DNA of 64,000 nucleotides, taken from CBFHND01 sp965657085 (GTDB lineage: Bacteria > Pseudomonadota > Alphaproteobacteria > Rhodobacterales > Rhodobacteraceae). The notes beneath the pieces are model-generated. The model saw only the letters and a list, made by a program, of their open reading frames with translations, was not told the DNA's origin and did no database searches. Below, piece after piece: positions 42,510 to 51,202 of this stretch. Numbering within the stretch: the first letter of the stretch is position 1; each line of letters starts with the position of its first letter. Both the position numbers and the translations under genes were made by a program. The stretch lies in the NCBI GenBank assembly GCA_965657085.1, contig CBFHND010000013.1, forward strand, positions 1 to 64,000. Direction: 5' to 3'.

Positions 42510-43013
42510 ATGAAACCGAAAACGGTCGGGCGCGTCGATGGCGGACAGGATCCGCTGATGCGCGCAGAATTCACGCATGCTGGATTGGCTGCCGGGACGA
42601 TTGTCCTGACGTCGGATGGCGAAATTCCGGTGGAGTATCTCTCTCCCGGCGACAAGATCATCACCCGCAATGCTGGCATGGTCACGCTGACAGCCGTGAA
42701 AAGGCAGAACGCCCGCGTGGCGTCCGTCGCCATCGCGGCAGGGTCATTGGGGGATACGCGGCCTGAAACCAATGTCATCCTTCCTGCCGCCCAGCATGTG
42801 CTGGTGCGCGACTGGCGTGCCAAGGCGCTGGCCGGTGCGACGCAGGCGGTCCTGCCTGCAGGGTGTCTGGTGGATGGCGAATACATCACCGATCTGGGCG
42901 AACGGCGCATGTCGCTGGTGCAGCTTGGCTTCGATGCACCGCACGTGATCTACGCGGATGGGCTGGAACTGTCGGTGCCTGCGCTGTCCTACACGGAAGC
43001 GGTCGCGGCCTAA
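42510..43013 (+). CDS. Stand-alone Hint-domain protein
   Basis: 167 residues from the ATG at 42510. Residues about 25-150 are a Hint (hedgehog/intein) domain of the type found in Rhodobacteraceae: AGTIVLTSDGEIPVEYLSPG, DKIITRNAGMVTL, and AAQHVLVRDW near residue 95. A nucleophile Cys is not at the usual block A position (Ala-Gly-Thr instead), so autoprocessing by the standard route is doubtful. It has no obvious partner extein or toxin domain. Its 3' end overlaps the convergent nnrD fragment by 4 bp. Confidence 0.82.
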   Translation: MKPKTVGRVDGGQDPLMRAEFTHAGLAAGTIVLTSDGEIPVEYLSPGDKIITRNAGMVTLTAVKRQNARVASVAIAAGSLGDTRPETNVILPAAQHVLVRDWRAKALAGATQAVLPAGCLVDGEYITDLGERRMSLVQLGFDAPHVIYADGLELSVPALSYTEAVAA

Positions 43014-43921
43014 GCGCCCAAATCCCGCAGAACCCGCGGCAGGTTTTCCGGCAAATCCTCGGCAACAAGGCCCGGTCCAAAGGCGCGGGCGCTTTCCACG
43101 TGCAACCAAGCGGCGGTTTCGCAGGCCTGCATGGGATCGACCCCGCGCGCCAAAAGGCCGGTGATGAACCCCGCCAGCACGTCCCCTGCGCCGGCTGTCG
43201 CCAGCCACGGCGCCGCTCTGTCATAGGCCGCGGCATGCACGGAACAGCGCCCATCCGGGTACGCGATCACGGTATCCGGCCCCTTGAACAGAACCACCGC
43301 CCCACAGCGCGCCGCCGCATCGCGGGTGGCCTCGACCTTGCTGTAAGCCGGACCCCGGTCCGGCTCTGCCGCCAGCCTTTCGGCGATATCCGGGAACAGT
43401 CGCGCAAATTCGCCGCCATGTGGTGTCAGAACACAGTGGTCGTTCAGGGCCTGCGTCCGCCCTGCGTCCTGCGCGATCAGCGTCAGCGCATCCGCATCAA
43501 AGACCGCCCGCCGTGTAAGGTGGAGGTGTCCTCCACCCAACGCCTCGTCCACCAGCGCGCCCGCCCGATCCCCAAGGCCCAAGCCCGGCCCAATGCAGAA
43601 CGCCGTGACCCGCTTGTCGTCCAATGCAGCGGCAAGGGCCTCGGCATTCTCGATCCGGCGCAGCATCAGCGCGGTGATCTGCGATGCCACCTCCATCTGG
43701 GCCGATGGCGGCACACCCAGTGTCACCAACCCCGCCCCGATCCGCAACGCCCCACGGGCCGCCAGACGCGCAGCGCCCGTTCGCCCGGCCCCGCCCGTCA
43801 GGACAAGGGCGTGGCCGTGGTTGAACTTGTTGCCTGACGGTTTGGTCAGATTTGCAGGCGCACATACCAACCGAACCGGCTCAGAACCGAGGATCGCGCC
43901 CGACCCGAGGGGGGGGCGCAT
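43010..43921 (-). CDS. nnrD: ADP-dependent NAD(P)HX dehydratase domain (second half of a split bifunctional gene)
   Basis: 303 residues. It has the dehydratase (ribokinase-like) fold: HGHALVLTGGAGRTGAARLA, FCIGPGLGLGDR, VLTPHGGEFARLF and the ATAGAGDVLAGFITG segment. It uses ADP to restore hydrated NAD(P)H. The frame begins inside a C-rich linker and is shifted by one base from nnrE at an 8-C tract (43909-43916). With seven Cs the two halves would join as one bifunctional protein, the usual form. It could still be made separately from the ATG at 43921. Confidence 0.88.
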   Translation of the reverse strand: MRPPLGSGAILGSEPVRLVCAPANLTKPSGNKFNHGHALVLTGGAGRTGAARLAARGALRIGAGLVTLGVPPSAQMEVASQITALMLRRIENAEALAAALDDKRVTAFCIGPGLGLGDRAGALVDEALGGGHLHLTRRAVFDADALTLIAQDAGRTQALNDHCVLTPHGGEFARLFPDIAERLAAEPDRGPAYSKVEATRDAAARCGAVVLFKGPDTVIAYPDGRCSVHAAAYDRAAPWLATAGAGDVLAGFITGLLARGVDPMQACETAAWLHVESARAFGPGLVAEDLPENLPRVLRDLGA

Positions 43922-44666
43922 CGCGCCCGCCCTGGGGGGCGGGTCGGGCGCGATCCGGGGCTATCGCCCCGGGCAAAGGCTTGTCTGACGCGCCATTATT
44001 TAATCCGATATCCTTAGTTATGACCCTGCCGCAGCTTTCCAGCCCCCTGGCCAGGTAGTGGCCCACTTTTGCACGGTGGAACGTCACTGTCAGGTCAGCA
44101 GGAATGACGCAGCCCAAAATGCGGCCGCTGTCCGAGCACAAGCCCGTCGGTATATCAACGGCGACAGTGCGAACGCCTTTGTCCCGCAGGAATTCGCCCG
44201 TTTGCGCAAACATCGAAAACACACCGCCGAAATGTCGCGTCAAACCGGTTCCGAAAAGCCCGTCGACCAATAGATCGAAGGTATCCTCTATTGTAAGGCT
44301 GTCGTCGACCAAGGGCGGTGGGTCAATCCGTCGAGTTGTGACTTCCCCCACCTCACACCACCGCTCGTAATTCGCCTTCGCATCGGGCGGCAGTTTGCCC
44401 GTATCGCCATATAGAAACACCTCGACCGTCCACCCGACCGCTTTCAGCAACCGCGCGACCACGAACCCATCGCCGCCGTTGTTGCCCGGCCCGCACAGGA
44501 CTACCGCCCGGTGCGCGCCCTTCGCCATCTCCGGCCATTGCTCAAAGATCGCCTCGACAACGCCCTGCCCCGCGCGCTCCATTAGCTCCAGTCCGGTTAC
44601 CGATCCCGACTCGATTGCGGCCCCTTCGATGGCCCGCATCTGGGCCGCTGTCAGCAGTTCGGTCAT
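43881..44666 (-). CDS. nnrE: NAD(P)HX epimerase domain (first half of a split bifunctional gene)
   Basis: 261 residues from MTELLTAAQM. The YjeF N-terminal domain is complete: ELMERAGQGV, CGPGNNGGDGFVVARLL, DGLFGTGLTR and DIPTGLCSDSG. It epimerises R-NAD(P)HX. After KDIGLNNG the frame runs into a GC-rich linker and ends at 43881. The normal continuation lies one frame away in the next gene, so this protein has an aberrant tail (about 30 residues, rich in Arg/Pro). Confidence 0.88.
   Translation of the reverse strand: MTELLTAAQMRAIEGAAIESGSVTGLELMERAGQGVVEAIFEQWPEMAKGAHRAVVLCGPGNNGGDGFVVARLLKAVGWTVEVFLYGDTGKLPPDAKANYERWCEVGEVTTRRIDPPPLVDDSLTIEDTFDLLVDGLFGTGLTRHFGGVFSMFAQTGEFLRDKGVRTVAVDIPTGLCSDSGRILGCVIPADLTVTFHRAKVGHYLARGLESCGRVITKDIGLNNGASDKPLPGAIAPDRARPAPQGGRDAPPPRVGRDPRF
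43891..43956. repeat. 16-bp perfect inverted repeat in the nnrE-nnrD linker
   Basis: GGATCGCGCCCGACCC (43891-43906) and GGGTCGGGCGCGATCC (43941-43956) flank a 34-base G/C-rich centre that holds the 8-C tract. The element resembles an inserted REP-like palindrome and forms a very stable hairpin. Confidence 0.85.
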
Positions 44667-44704
44667 GGCACTCGGGCCTCCGCGATTCACTTTTGCTTAC
44701 TTTT

Positions 44705-44719
44705 TGTGCATATCGCACA
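44705..44719. promoter_or_regulatory. Inverted repeat upstream of glnB (candidate regulator site)
   Basis: TGTGC-ATATC-GCACA, 118 bp before the glnB start, in an AT-rich patch. The half-sites resemble NtrC boxes (TGCAC/GTGCA) only loosely. Confidence 0.35.
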
Positions 44720-44837
44720 TATTTTGCGCACCACAGGTCCAAAACCCCACCGTGCACCCCCAATCCTACCGCACGCGATGGACGCCCTAAACCCGAAATG
44801 GTCTGCACCTCCTGAAGACACGCCAAGGGAGGCTCCC

Positions 44838-45176
44838 ATGAAAAAGATCGAAGCAATCATCAAGCCGTTCAAGCTGGATGAAGTCAAAGAGGCGCTGCAA
44901 GACGTTGGCGTGCAGGGTCTGTCCGTTATCGAGGTCAAGGGTTTCGGCCGCCAGAAAGGCCATACTGAGCTCTACCGTGGCGCGGAATACGTGGTGGATT
45001 TCCTGCCCAAGGTCAAAGTCGAGGTCGTGCTTGACGACGATCAGGTCGACGCGGCCATCGCGGCCATCGTGGACGCGGCAAAAACCGAAAAGATTGGTGA
45101 CGGCAAGATTTTCGTCACCCCCGTTGAACAAACTATCCGCATCCGCACCGGTGAAACCGGCTCGGACGCGCTTTAA
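44838..45176 (+). CDS. glnB: Nitrogen regulatory protein P-II
   Basis: 112 residues. The uridylylation site Tyr51 lies in the T-loop GHTELYRGAEY. The ATP/2-oxoglutarate binding segments (KPFKLDEVKEAL, GKIFV) are present. It signals nitrogen and carbon status to glutamine synthetase adenylylation and NtrB. It lies 35 bp upstream of glnA, the standard glnBA arrangement. GGGAGG precedes the start. Confidence 0.97.
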   Translation: MKKIEAIIKPFKLDEVKEALQDVGVQGLSVIEVKGFGRQKGHTELYRGAEYVVDFLPKVKVEVVLDDDQVDAAIAAIVDAAKTEKIGDGKIFVTPVEQTIRIRTGETGSDAL

Positions 45177-45211
45177 TCCCGAATTCCGAAGACAGCGAAG
45201 GACCCATAGAC

Positions 45212-46615
45212 ATGGCAAACAAAGTTCTGGACATGATCAAGGATGAAGACGCCGATTACGTCGACATCCGCTTTACCGATCCGCGTGGCAAGTTGCAGCA
45301 CGTGACAATCATGGCCGATCAGGTTGACGAAGATTTCCTCGAAGAAGGCTTCATGTTCGACGGATCGTCGATCGCGGGCTGGAAATCCATCGAAGCCTCC
45401 GACATGAAGCTGATGCCAGACAGTGACAGCGCCTATGTCGATCCCTTCTACGCCGAAAAGACCGTGTGCATCCACTGCTCGGTGGTCGAACCTGACACAG
45501 GCGAAGCCTATGAGCGCGACCCCCGCGGCACCGCACAAAAGGCCGAAGCCTACCTGAAGTCGTCCGGCATCGGCGATGTGGCCTACATGGGTCCGGAGGC
45601 CGAATTCTTCCTCTTTGACGATGTGCGTTTTTCCAACTCGATCAACAAGGTATCCTACGAAGTTGATGCGACGGATGCATCGTGGAACACGGACACCGAA
45701 TACGAGATGGGCAACATGGGCCACCGCCCCGGCGTCAAGGGCGGCTACTTCCCCGTAAACCCCATCGACGAAAGCCAGGACCTGCGCTCGGAAATGCTGT
45801 CCACGATGAAGCGTCTGGGCATGAAGGTCGACAAGCACCACCACGAAGTGGCGTCCTGCCAGCACGAACTGGGCCTGATCTTTGACAGCCTGACCAAACA
45901 GGCGGACGAGCTGCAGAAATACAAATACGTGATCCACAACGTGGCCCACGCCTATGGCAAATCGGCCACCTTCATGCCCAAGCCCATCGCGGGCGACAAC
46001 GGCACCGGCATGCACGTGAACATGTCGATCTGGAAAGACGGCAAGCCTCTGTTCGCAGGCGACAAATACGCCGACCTGAGCCAGGAAGCGCTGTATTTCA
46101 TCGGCGGCATTCTCAAGCACGCCAAGGCGCTGAACGCGTTCACCAACCCCGCGACCAACAGCTACAAGCGTCTGATTCCGGGCTTTGAAGCCCCCGTTCT
46201 GCGCGCCTATTCCGCGCGCAACCGCTCGGGCTGTGTGCGGATCCCGTGGACCGAAAGCCCCAAGGCCAAGCGCGTCGAAGCCCGTTTCCCCGATCCCGCG
46301 GCCAACCCGTACCTGTGCTTTGCAGCACTGTTGATGGCTGGCCTTGACGGCATCATGAACAAGATCGACCCCGGCGAGGCGATGGACAAGAACCTCTATG
46401 ATCTGCCCGCAGAAGAGCTGGCCGATATCCCCACCGTCTGCGGCTCCCTGCGCGAAGCGATGGAAGAGCTGCGCGCCGACATGGACTTCCTGCTGGCTGG
46501 TGACGTGTTCACCCGCGATCAGATCGAAGGCTATATCGACCTGAAGATGGAAGAGATCGAAACATACGAACACACGCCCCACCCGGTCGAGTTCGGCATG
46601 TATTACTCCTGCTGA
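45212..46615 (+). CDS. glnA: Glutamine synthetase type I
   Basis: 467 residues. It makes glutamine from glutamate, ammonia and ATP. Key segments are MFDGSSIAGW, the metal-binding GPEAEFFLFDDV, GDNGTGMHVN and NRSGCVRIPW. The adenylylation Tyr is in KNLYDLPAEE (about residue 396), so activity is controlled by GlnE. It follows glnB and ends at a terminator. Confidence 0.98.
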   Translation: MANKVLDMIKDEDADYVDIRFTDPRGKLQHVTIMADQVDEDFLEEGFMFDGSSIAGWKSIEASDMKLMPDSDSAYVDPFYAEKTVCIHCSVVEPDTGEAYERDPRGTAQKAEAYLKSSGIGDVAYMGPEAEFFLFDDVRFSNSINKVSYEVDATDASWNTDTEYEMGNMGHRPGVKGGYFPVNPIDESQDLRSEMLSTMKRLGMKVDKHHHEVASCQHELGLIFDSLTKQADELQKYKYVIHNVAHAYGKSATFMPKPIAGDNGTGMHVNMSIWKDGKPLFAGDKYADLSQEALYFIGGILKHAKALNAFTNPATNSYKRLIPGFEAPVLRAYSARNRSGCVRIPWTESPKAKRVEARFPDPAANPYLCFAALLMAGLDGIMNKIDPGEAMDKNLYDLPAEELADIPTVCGSLREAMEELRADMDFLLAGDVFTRDQIEGYIDLKMEEIETYEHTPHPVEFGMYYSC

Positions 46616-46637
46616 TCGGTTTCCAAAACCGGTTTCA

Positions 46638-46667
46638 AAGGGCGTCCCTCGGGGCGCCCTTTTTGCT
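46638..46667 (+). terminator. Rho-independent terminator after glnA
   Basis: AAGGGCG / CGCCCTT stem with a 10-base G/C-rich loop, then TTTTTG. Confidence 0.88.
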
Positions 46668-46757
46668 GCCCGTCGCGATTGGGGTCCCTTCGGCATCGCC
46701 ACGCCGCATTGCCCTGCCTGTTCAGCCGTTGAAAACGGCGGCCTGATCGAAGGCACG

Positions 46758-46883
46758 ATGACTGAAGACCTGGTTGCCGGAACAAGAAATGATGAGATCA
46801 CAAAGGGCGGTGATGGCAACGCCGACATGCGCGTGGACATGGGCAGCATCGGCGGGCTGAGCGCGGCGGATTTCATCCTGTAA
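46758..46883 (+). pseudogene. Short remnant of an RTX gene 3' end
   Basis: A 41-codon frame. Its last 25 codons (GGDGNADMRVDMGSIGGLS, then AADFIL) are almost base-for-base the same as the 3' end of the RTX gene at 47118, differing at only a few positions. The first part (LVAGTRNDEITKGG) looks like another RTX segment joined on. It is best read as the left-over of a duplicated RTX gene with a large internal deletion. It could be transcribed but is too short for an RTX function. Confidence 0.75.
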
Positions 46884-47117
46884 GCAACGCGCGCGGCAGG
46901 ATTGCGTTCGATCCTCGGACCAATTCCTGCCGCTGCTGAGCCGCCACCCTGATCACGCGAAAGGCGCCTCTTGGTGGCGCATTGCTTGCTGACCTGACCT
47001 TTTAAAAATCTTGCGACTTGTATGCGCGCTGGAACCAGTGCTAGTTTTTGATCAATAGTTCAATTTTTCTACTCATTTCACGTCACCGACTTCAGATCAG
47101 TAAAAGAGGTACCTACA

Positions 47118-48590
47118 ATGACCACAACCTTTATCACCACATCCAACATTGTCACCGGCACTGCCCATGATTTTCTGGCATCCGGCGACGAACTCTACGT
47201 CGCGCGCGACGTCTTTTGGGGGTCCGAGAACGGCTCGCTGTTTTTTGAAACAAGCAATTCGCTCACCGACCTCAGGGTACATATCGCGGGCGAAACCGTT
47301 CAAAACTTGCAATCATTTATCTCAGGCGATCGCGCTCAGATCGTTATCGCCGCAACGGCGTCTTTGACAAGTTTCCTTGACGCCTCAAGCAATGTTACCA
47401 TTCAAACATCGGGTGCCGACAGTACGATAATCAATCACGGTGTGGTTTCATCACTGAACAGCATTGGGCTGTTTTCAGCCGGCGGCACATCCACGATCAC
47501 CAACACAGGCAGCATCGAAGCATCCAGCGCAGTTTTCATCGGCTTTGTCGGCGCCGGAGACGCCTTCTTCAATTCCGGCAGTGTCCTGTCGAACAACTAT
47601 GATGACGATGTGCGCGACAACCGCCACAACAATGGCGTCTATGCGGGTTCGGCGAACAACGTCATCGTCAACTATGCCGAAGGCACAATCACCGCCACCT
47701 CCAGCGAAGGTGCGGGGATCAAATTCCTCTTTGGTGCCGGAGGGTCCAGCCTGACCAACGCGGGCACCATCACCTCGGTGCAGGCCTGGGGCGTTGATCT
47801 GGCCGAGGTCAATTCTTTCCAGGGCGTCATCACCACCGTCAACACCGGAACGATCCAAGGTGGTACAGGGTCCTATTTGGGATCAGTCAATGACGACGAT
47901 TTGGTCAACTTCGGACTGATGATCGGAGATGTGGATATGGGCGATGGCGCAGATATCTACGATGCGCGTACCACGGGTGAAGTTTTGGGCGAAATCAATG
48001 GCGGCGCAGGCAATGACACCATCACCGGTGGGGTCGAGGCCGACATCATCGATGGTGGCACCGACAACGACCGGATCAAGGCGATGGGCGGCGATGACAT
48101 CATCAAGGGCGGCGATGGGGTCGACAACATTTTTGCAGGTGAAGGCAATGACGAGATCATCGCGGGCAAAGGCGACGACATGATGCGCGGCGGTCTGGGC
48201 GATGACACTCTGACAGGTGGCGCGGGCAAGGATGTCCTGCGTGGCGGGTCGGGCGACGATGTTCTGGAAGGCGGCAAAGACGAGGACGTTCTGACCGGTG
48301 GGGCTGGTGCCGATATCTTCCTGTTCAAGGTCGCCACCCACTCAACCTCGACCAAAACGGACGACATCACAGACTTCGTTCAAGGCACAGACCTGATCGA
48401 TATCTCGGCCTTCGGGGCCACGTTCATCTCCAATTCCGGCTTCTCCGGCACGGGCGGGGCCGAGGTGCGTTTTGGCACCGGCGGCGGGCTGACCCGGTTC
48501 GAGGTGGACACCGATGGCGACGGCAACGCCGACATGCGCGTGGACATGGGCAGCATCGGCGGGCTGAGCGAGGCGGATTTCATCCTCTGA
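47118..48590 (+). CDS. RTX calcium-binding secreted protein
   Basis: 490 residues. Residues 1-290 are a Ser/Thr/Asn/Gly-rich repetitive beta region (for example STIINHGV and SLTNAGTITSVQAWG), like parallel beta-helices of adhesins. From about 292 to 400 come at least eight GGxGxDxx nonapeptides (GGAGNDTITGG, GGLGDDTLTGG, GGSGDDVLEGG). The tail is the DIFLF...DITDFVQGTDLIDI C-terminal domain and ends EADFIL, a type I secretion signal. No enzyme domain is seen. It is probably a surface or matrix protein. A 3'-end remnant of a relative lies just upstream. Confidence 0.92.
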   Translation: MTTTFITTSNIVTGTAHDFLASGDELYVARDVFWGSENGSLFFETSNSLTDLRVHIAGETVQNLQSFISGDRAQIVIAATASLTSFLDASSNVTIQTSGADSTIINHGVVSSLNSIGLFSAGGTSTITNTGSIEASSAVFIGFVGAGDAFFNSGSVLSNNYDDDVRDNRHNNGVYAGSANNVIVNYAEGTITATSSEGAGIKFLFGAGGSSLTNAGTITSVQAWGVDLAEVNSFQGVITTVNTGTIQGGTGSYLGSVNDDDLVNFGLMIGDVDMGDGADIYDARTTGEVLGEINGGAGNDTITGGVEADIIDGGTDNDRIKAMGGDDIIKGGDGVDNIFAGEGNDEIIAGKGDDMMRGGLGDDTLTGGAGKDVLRGGSGDDVLEGGKDEDVLTGGAGADIFLFKVATHSTSTKTDDITDFVQGTDLIDISAFGATFISNSGFSGTGGAEVRFGTGGGLTRFEVDTDGDGNADMRVDMGSIGGLSEADFIL

Positions 48591-48719
48591 GGAGTGTCTC
48601 AGCGACACGGCGCGCCATCTGAATGCCGCAAAACCATCGTGAACCGGCCCTTCTTTGCCGCAAAATGGCCGGTTTGCGCCTGTATGCGCTTTGGCAAAGT
48701 AGCAAAAACAGGCCCTTGC

Positions 48720-50012
48720 ATGGCACATATGGCACAAAGCGTTCCGACGGACGCGATCTTGATGATGGCGCGCGCGCCACGGCTCGATTTTGATCAGCTG
48801 TGCGCACAGATCAACGCGCGGCTGGACGATCCAGAGCACGTGTTGGGCGTGGGCAATGCGCGGGGCAAGGATTTTGCCCTGCTCACACATCCGGATTTTC
48901 ACGTGCTGATCTCGGCCAATCGCAAGCGGGTCGCGCGGGCCAGCGTGGTACAGGCCCTGTCCGCCCCGATTTCCAAGCTGCGCAGCCCCGATTATGACCG
49001 GCTCTTTGCCCGCCACTGCGCCCACGTTGCCATCACCGTGGGCGAAGGCCCCATGCACTATCCCGACGGCACCGAGGAAGTCTTTGCCGAAGCCGGGATC
49101 GATACGCGGGTCTCAGGTGTCTCGATGGCCTTTCGGCTGCGTGTGCTCAAGGCTGCCATGGATACCATGCGCGCGCGCCACGCGCCGATCCTTGTGCATT
49201 GGACACAATCCGACATGCTCTATTCCGCGCAAGAGCTCGACTTTGCGCCTGATTTCGACCTGCCGGTCGCATTGGCAACGCATCCACTGCCCACGGCGGG
49301 TTTGGCCGACGATGGCGGCACGCCCCCGCTGGGTGTGATCGCGCTGCACTCAGATGCTTTGGCGGGACAAACGATCACGGTCGATCCAAACCCCCGCGAT
49401 TTCGCCGACAGCCTGAACATGGCCGTGTCGATGATGATCGAAAAGCACGCAGGGCGCCTGACGCTGGCGCATGGGGACCAATTGACAACCGAAGCGGGCG
49501 ACACGTTCTTTGTGCGCCATGAGGCGCCAGATGCCCTGACGCCCGCCGGGCGCATCTGCCTGTCGATGACCAAGCCCGATGGCCCCGCCCCCACGATCCC
49601 GGTACCGCAGACCCCTGCCCCGATGGCGGGCGATGCCGATCAGGCAGAGACGTCCGCGTTCGATCCCGCGCCTGTGGCATCGGGTGACAAAAGCTTTCAG
49701 GACCGCATCAACCGATTGCGCGCCAAGGCTGCACCAGCACCGGCACCTGCCTCGAACCCCGATGACCCCTACGACGGTTTGCCCGCGCCCAGCCTGAACG
49801 GGCTGGACACGCTGCGCGATAAACCGCTGGAAAGCTCGGGATTTTCGCTGCCGCCCATACATGTCATCGTACCCGTCCTCGGCTTTGCCATTTTCCTCGG
49901 ATACTCCATGTTTGTGGACGATTTGGCCAAAACCATCGGGTCCGAGCACATCTCGTTTGACGTCCAAGGCCCGGCAACCGGCGACTTTGCACTGCAACCG
50001 GACGAAAACTAG
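48720..50012 (+). CDS. Protein of unknown function with C-terminal membrane segment
   Basis: 430 residues from the ATG at 48720; a longer frame from 48594 is open but has no good site. Residues 1-290 are a soluble mixed alpha/beta region (DFALLTHPDFHVLISANRK, VAITVGEGPMHYPDGTEE, APILVHWTQSDMLYSAQE). A Pro/Ala-rich linker follows (about 295-385). One hydrophobic segment (IHVIVPVLGFAIFLGYSMFV) lies near the C-terminus. I do not recognise the family. It lies 130 bp after the RTX gene on the same strand and 75 bp before a transglycosylase. Confidence 0.7.
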   Translation: MAHMAQSVPTDAILMMARAPRLDFDQLCAQINARLDDPEHVLGVGNARGKDFALLTHPDFHVLISANRKRVARASVVQALSAPISKLRSPDYDRLFARHCAHVAITVGEGPMHYPDGTEEVFAEAGIDTRVSGVSMAFRLRVLKAAMDTMRARHAPILVHWTQSDMLYSAQELDFAPDFDLPVALATHPLPTAGLADDGGTPPLGVIALHSDALAGQTITVDPNPRDFADSLNMAVSMMIEKHAGRLTLAHGDQLTTEAGDTFFVRHEAPDALTPAGRICLSMTKPDGPAPTIPVPQTPAPMAGDADQAETSAFDPAPVASGDKSFQDRINRLRAKAAPAPAPASNPDDPYDGLPAPSLNGLDTLRDKPLESSGFSLPPIHVIVPVLGFAIFLGYSMFVDDLAKTIGSEHISFDVQGPATGDFALQPDEN

Positions 50013-50087
50013 GGCCAACAGCTTTACCGAAGCGGCCCGCAAAGGTCATAGTGATGATGTCAGTTGCGTCATCAGGATCCTTTTGCC

Positions 50088-50912
50088 ATGTTTTTTTCCA
50101 TCTCCACGCCCTTTTCCCTTCGCCTTGCCCTTTCTTCGCTTGTCCTTTGTGCGGGCCTGGTCGGCGGAGCCAGTGCCGCGCCCTGTGGCAACAGCGGTGC
50201 CGGGTTCAATGCCTGGAAAGGCGCATTTGCGGCAGAGGCCAAGAAGGCCGGTGTCAAGAAGCGCGGGTTGGAGGCGCTGGCAGGCGCGCGCTATGCCACG
50301 CGCACCATTGCAGCGGATCGCAATCAGAAATCGTTCAAGTACTCGTTGTCCAAGTTCATGCAGGTGCGCGGGGCCGACACGATCGTGGCGCAGGGGCGCA
50401 AGCGCAAGGCGCGCAACCCCGGCTTCTATGCAGCCCTTGAACAACAGTACGGTGTACCTGCCGGTGTCATCATCGCCATTCACGGGATGGAAACCGCCTT
50501 TGGCGGGTTCATGGGGGACACGTCGGTGGTGTCGGCGATCACCACGCTGACCTATGACTGCCGCCGATCCGATTTTTTCAAACCACATGCCATCGGCGCG
50601 CTGAAACTGGTGGACCAGGGGGCCATAACCGGGGCCACCAAGGGCGCCAAACATGGCGAATTGGGGCATACGCAGTTCCTGCCGGGCAACGCGTTGAAAT
50701 ACGGTGTGGATGCCAATGGTGACGGGCGTGTGGATTTCTACAACCAGACCGACGCATTGGCCTCTACCGCGAATTTCCTGCGCCAGAAAGGGTGGAAGCC
50801 CGGCCAGGGGTATCAGGAGGGTCAGGCGAATTTCGCGGTAATCAAGCAATGGAATGCGGCGGGTGTCTATCAAAAGGCCATTGCCATCATGGGCGCACGC
50901 ATCGATGGCTGA
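50088..50912 (+). CDS. Secreted lytic murein transglycosylase (SLT_2), short form
   Basis: 274 residues from the ATG at 50088 with AGGA upstream. The signal peptide is LRLALSSLVLCAGLVGGASA. The SLT_2 domain has IIAIHGMETAFGGFMGD (catalytic Glu), SAITTLTYDCRRSDFF and GHTQFLPGNALKYGVD. Unlike the MltB-like enzyme at 31992 it has no peptidoglycan-binding domain and no lipobox. Its stop codon lies in the overlapping start of the next (cupin) gene. Confidence 0.92.
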   Translation: MFFSISTPFSLRLALSSLVLCAGLVGGASAAPCGNSGAGFNAWKGAFAAEAKKAGVKKRGLEALAGARYATRTIAADRNQKSFKYSLSKFMQVRGADTIVAQGRKRKARNPGFYAALEQQYGVPAGVIIAIHGMETAFGGFMGDTSVVSAITTLTYDCRRSDFFKPHAIGALKLVDQGAITGATKGAKHGELGHTQFLPGNALKYGVDANGDGRVDFYNQTDALASTANFLRQKGWKPGQGYQEGQANFAVIKQWNAAGVYQKAIAIMGARIDG

Positions 50913-50938
50913 GGCCGCACGCCCCCCCGGCCACGGCG

Positions 50939-51202
50939 GTGCAACTGGTGGATGATGCGCAGGTGCGCGTGACCCGGTTCGAATTCGCGCCCGGTGCAGA
51001 AACCGGCTGGCACGTGCACGAGATGGACTATGTGTTCACCGCGCTGACCGATTGCGAGAGGCTGCTGGAGGATCCCGATGGCACCCGCAGTGCAGCACAG
51101 ATCGCGGCGGGCGACGTGTACCGGCGTGATGCAGGGACCCGCCACAACGTGATCAACGCAGGTGCCGCGCCGATGTCCTTTGTGGAGCTTGAGCTGAAAT
51201 AG
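50939..51202 (+). CDS. Small cupin-domain protein with disrupted start
   Basis: 87 residues of cupin sequence can be read from a GTG at 50939: RFEFAPGAETGWHVHEMDYV, then GDVYRRDAGTRHNVINAG, the two cupin metal-site blocks (His-x-His and a later His). No good ribosome site precedes this GTG. An ATG at 50905 overlaps the upstream stop and begins MAEAARPP, but a C7 tract (50922-50928) throws it out of frame. With six Cs it would join perfectly. So the gene is probably frameshifted near its start. Function unknown. Confidence 0.7.
   Translation: MQLVDDAQVRVTRFEFAPGAETGWHVHEMDYVFTALTDCERLLEDPDGTRSAAQIAAGDVYRRDAGTRHNVINAGAAPMSFVELELK

Noticed and set aside
45173..46876. 567-residue minus-strand frame opposite glnA
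   Set aside because: It covers the unmistakable glnA gene and is an antisense artefact.
47048..47063. TTGAT-N6-TTCAA upstream of the RTX gene as an FNR box
   Set aside because: Wrong spacer length and an imperfect second half-site.
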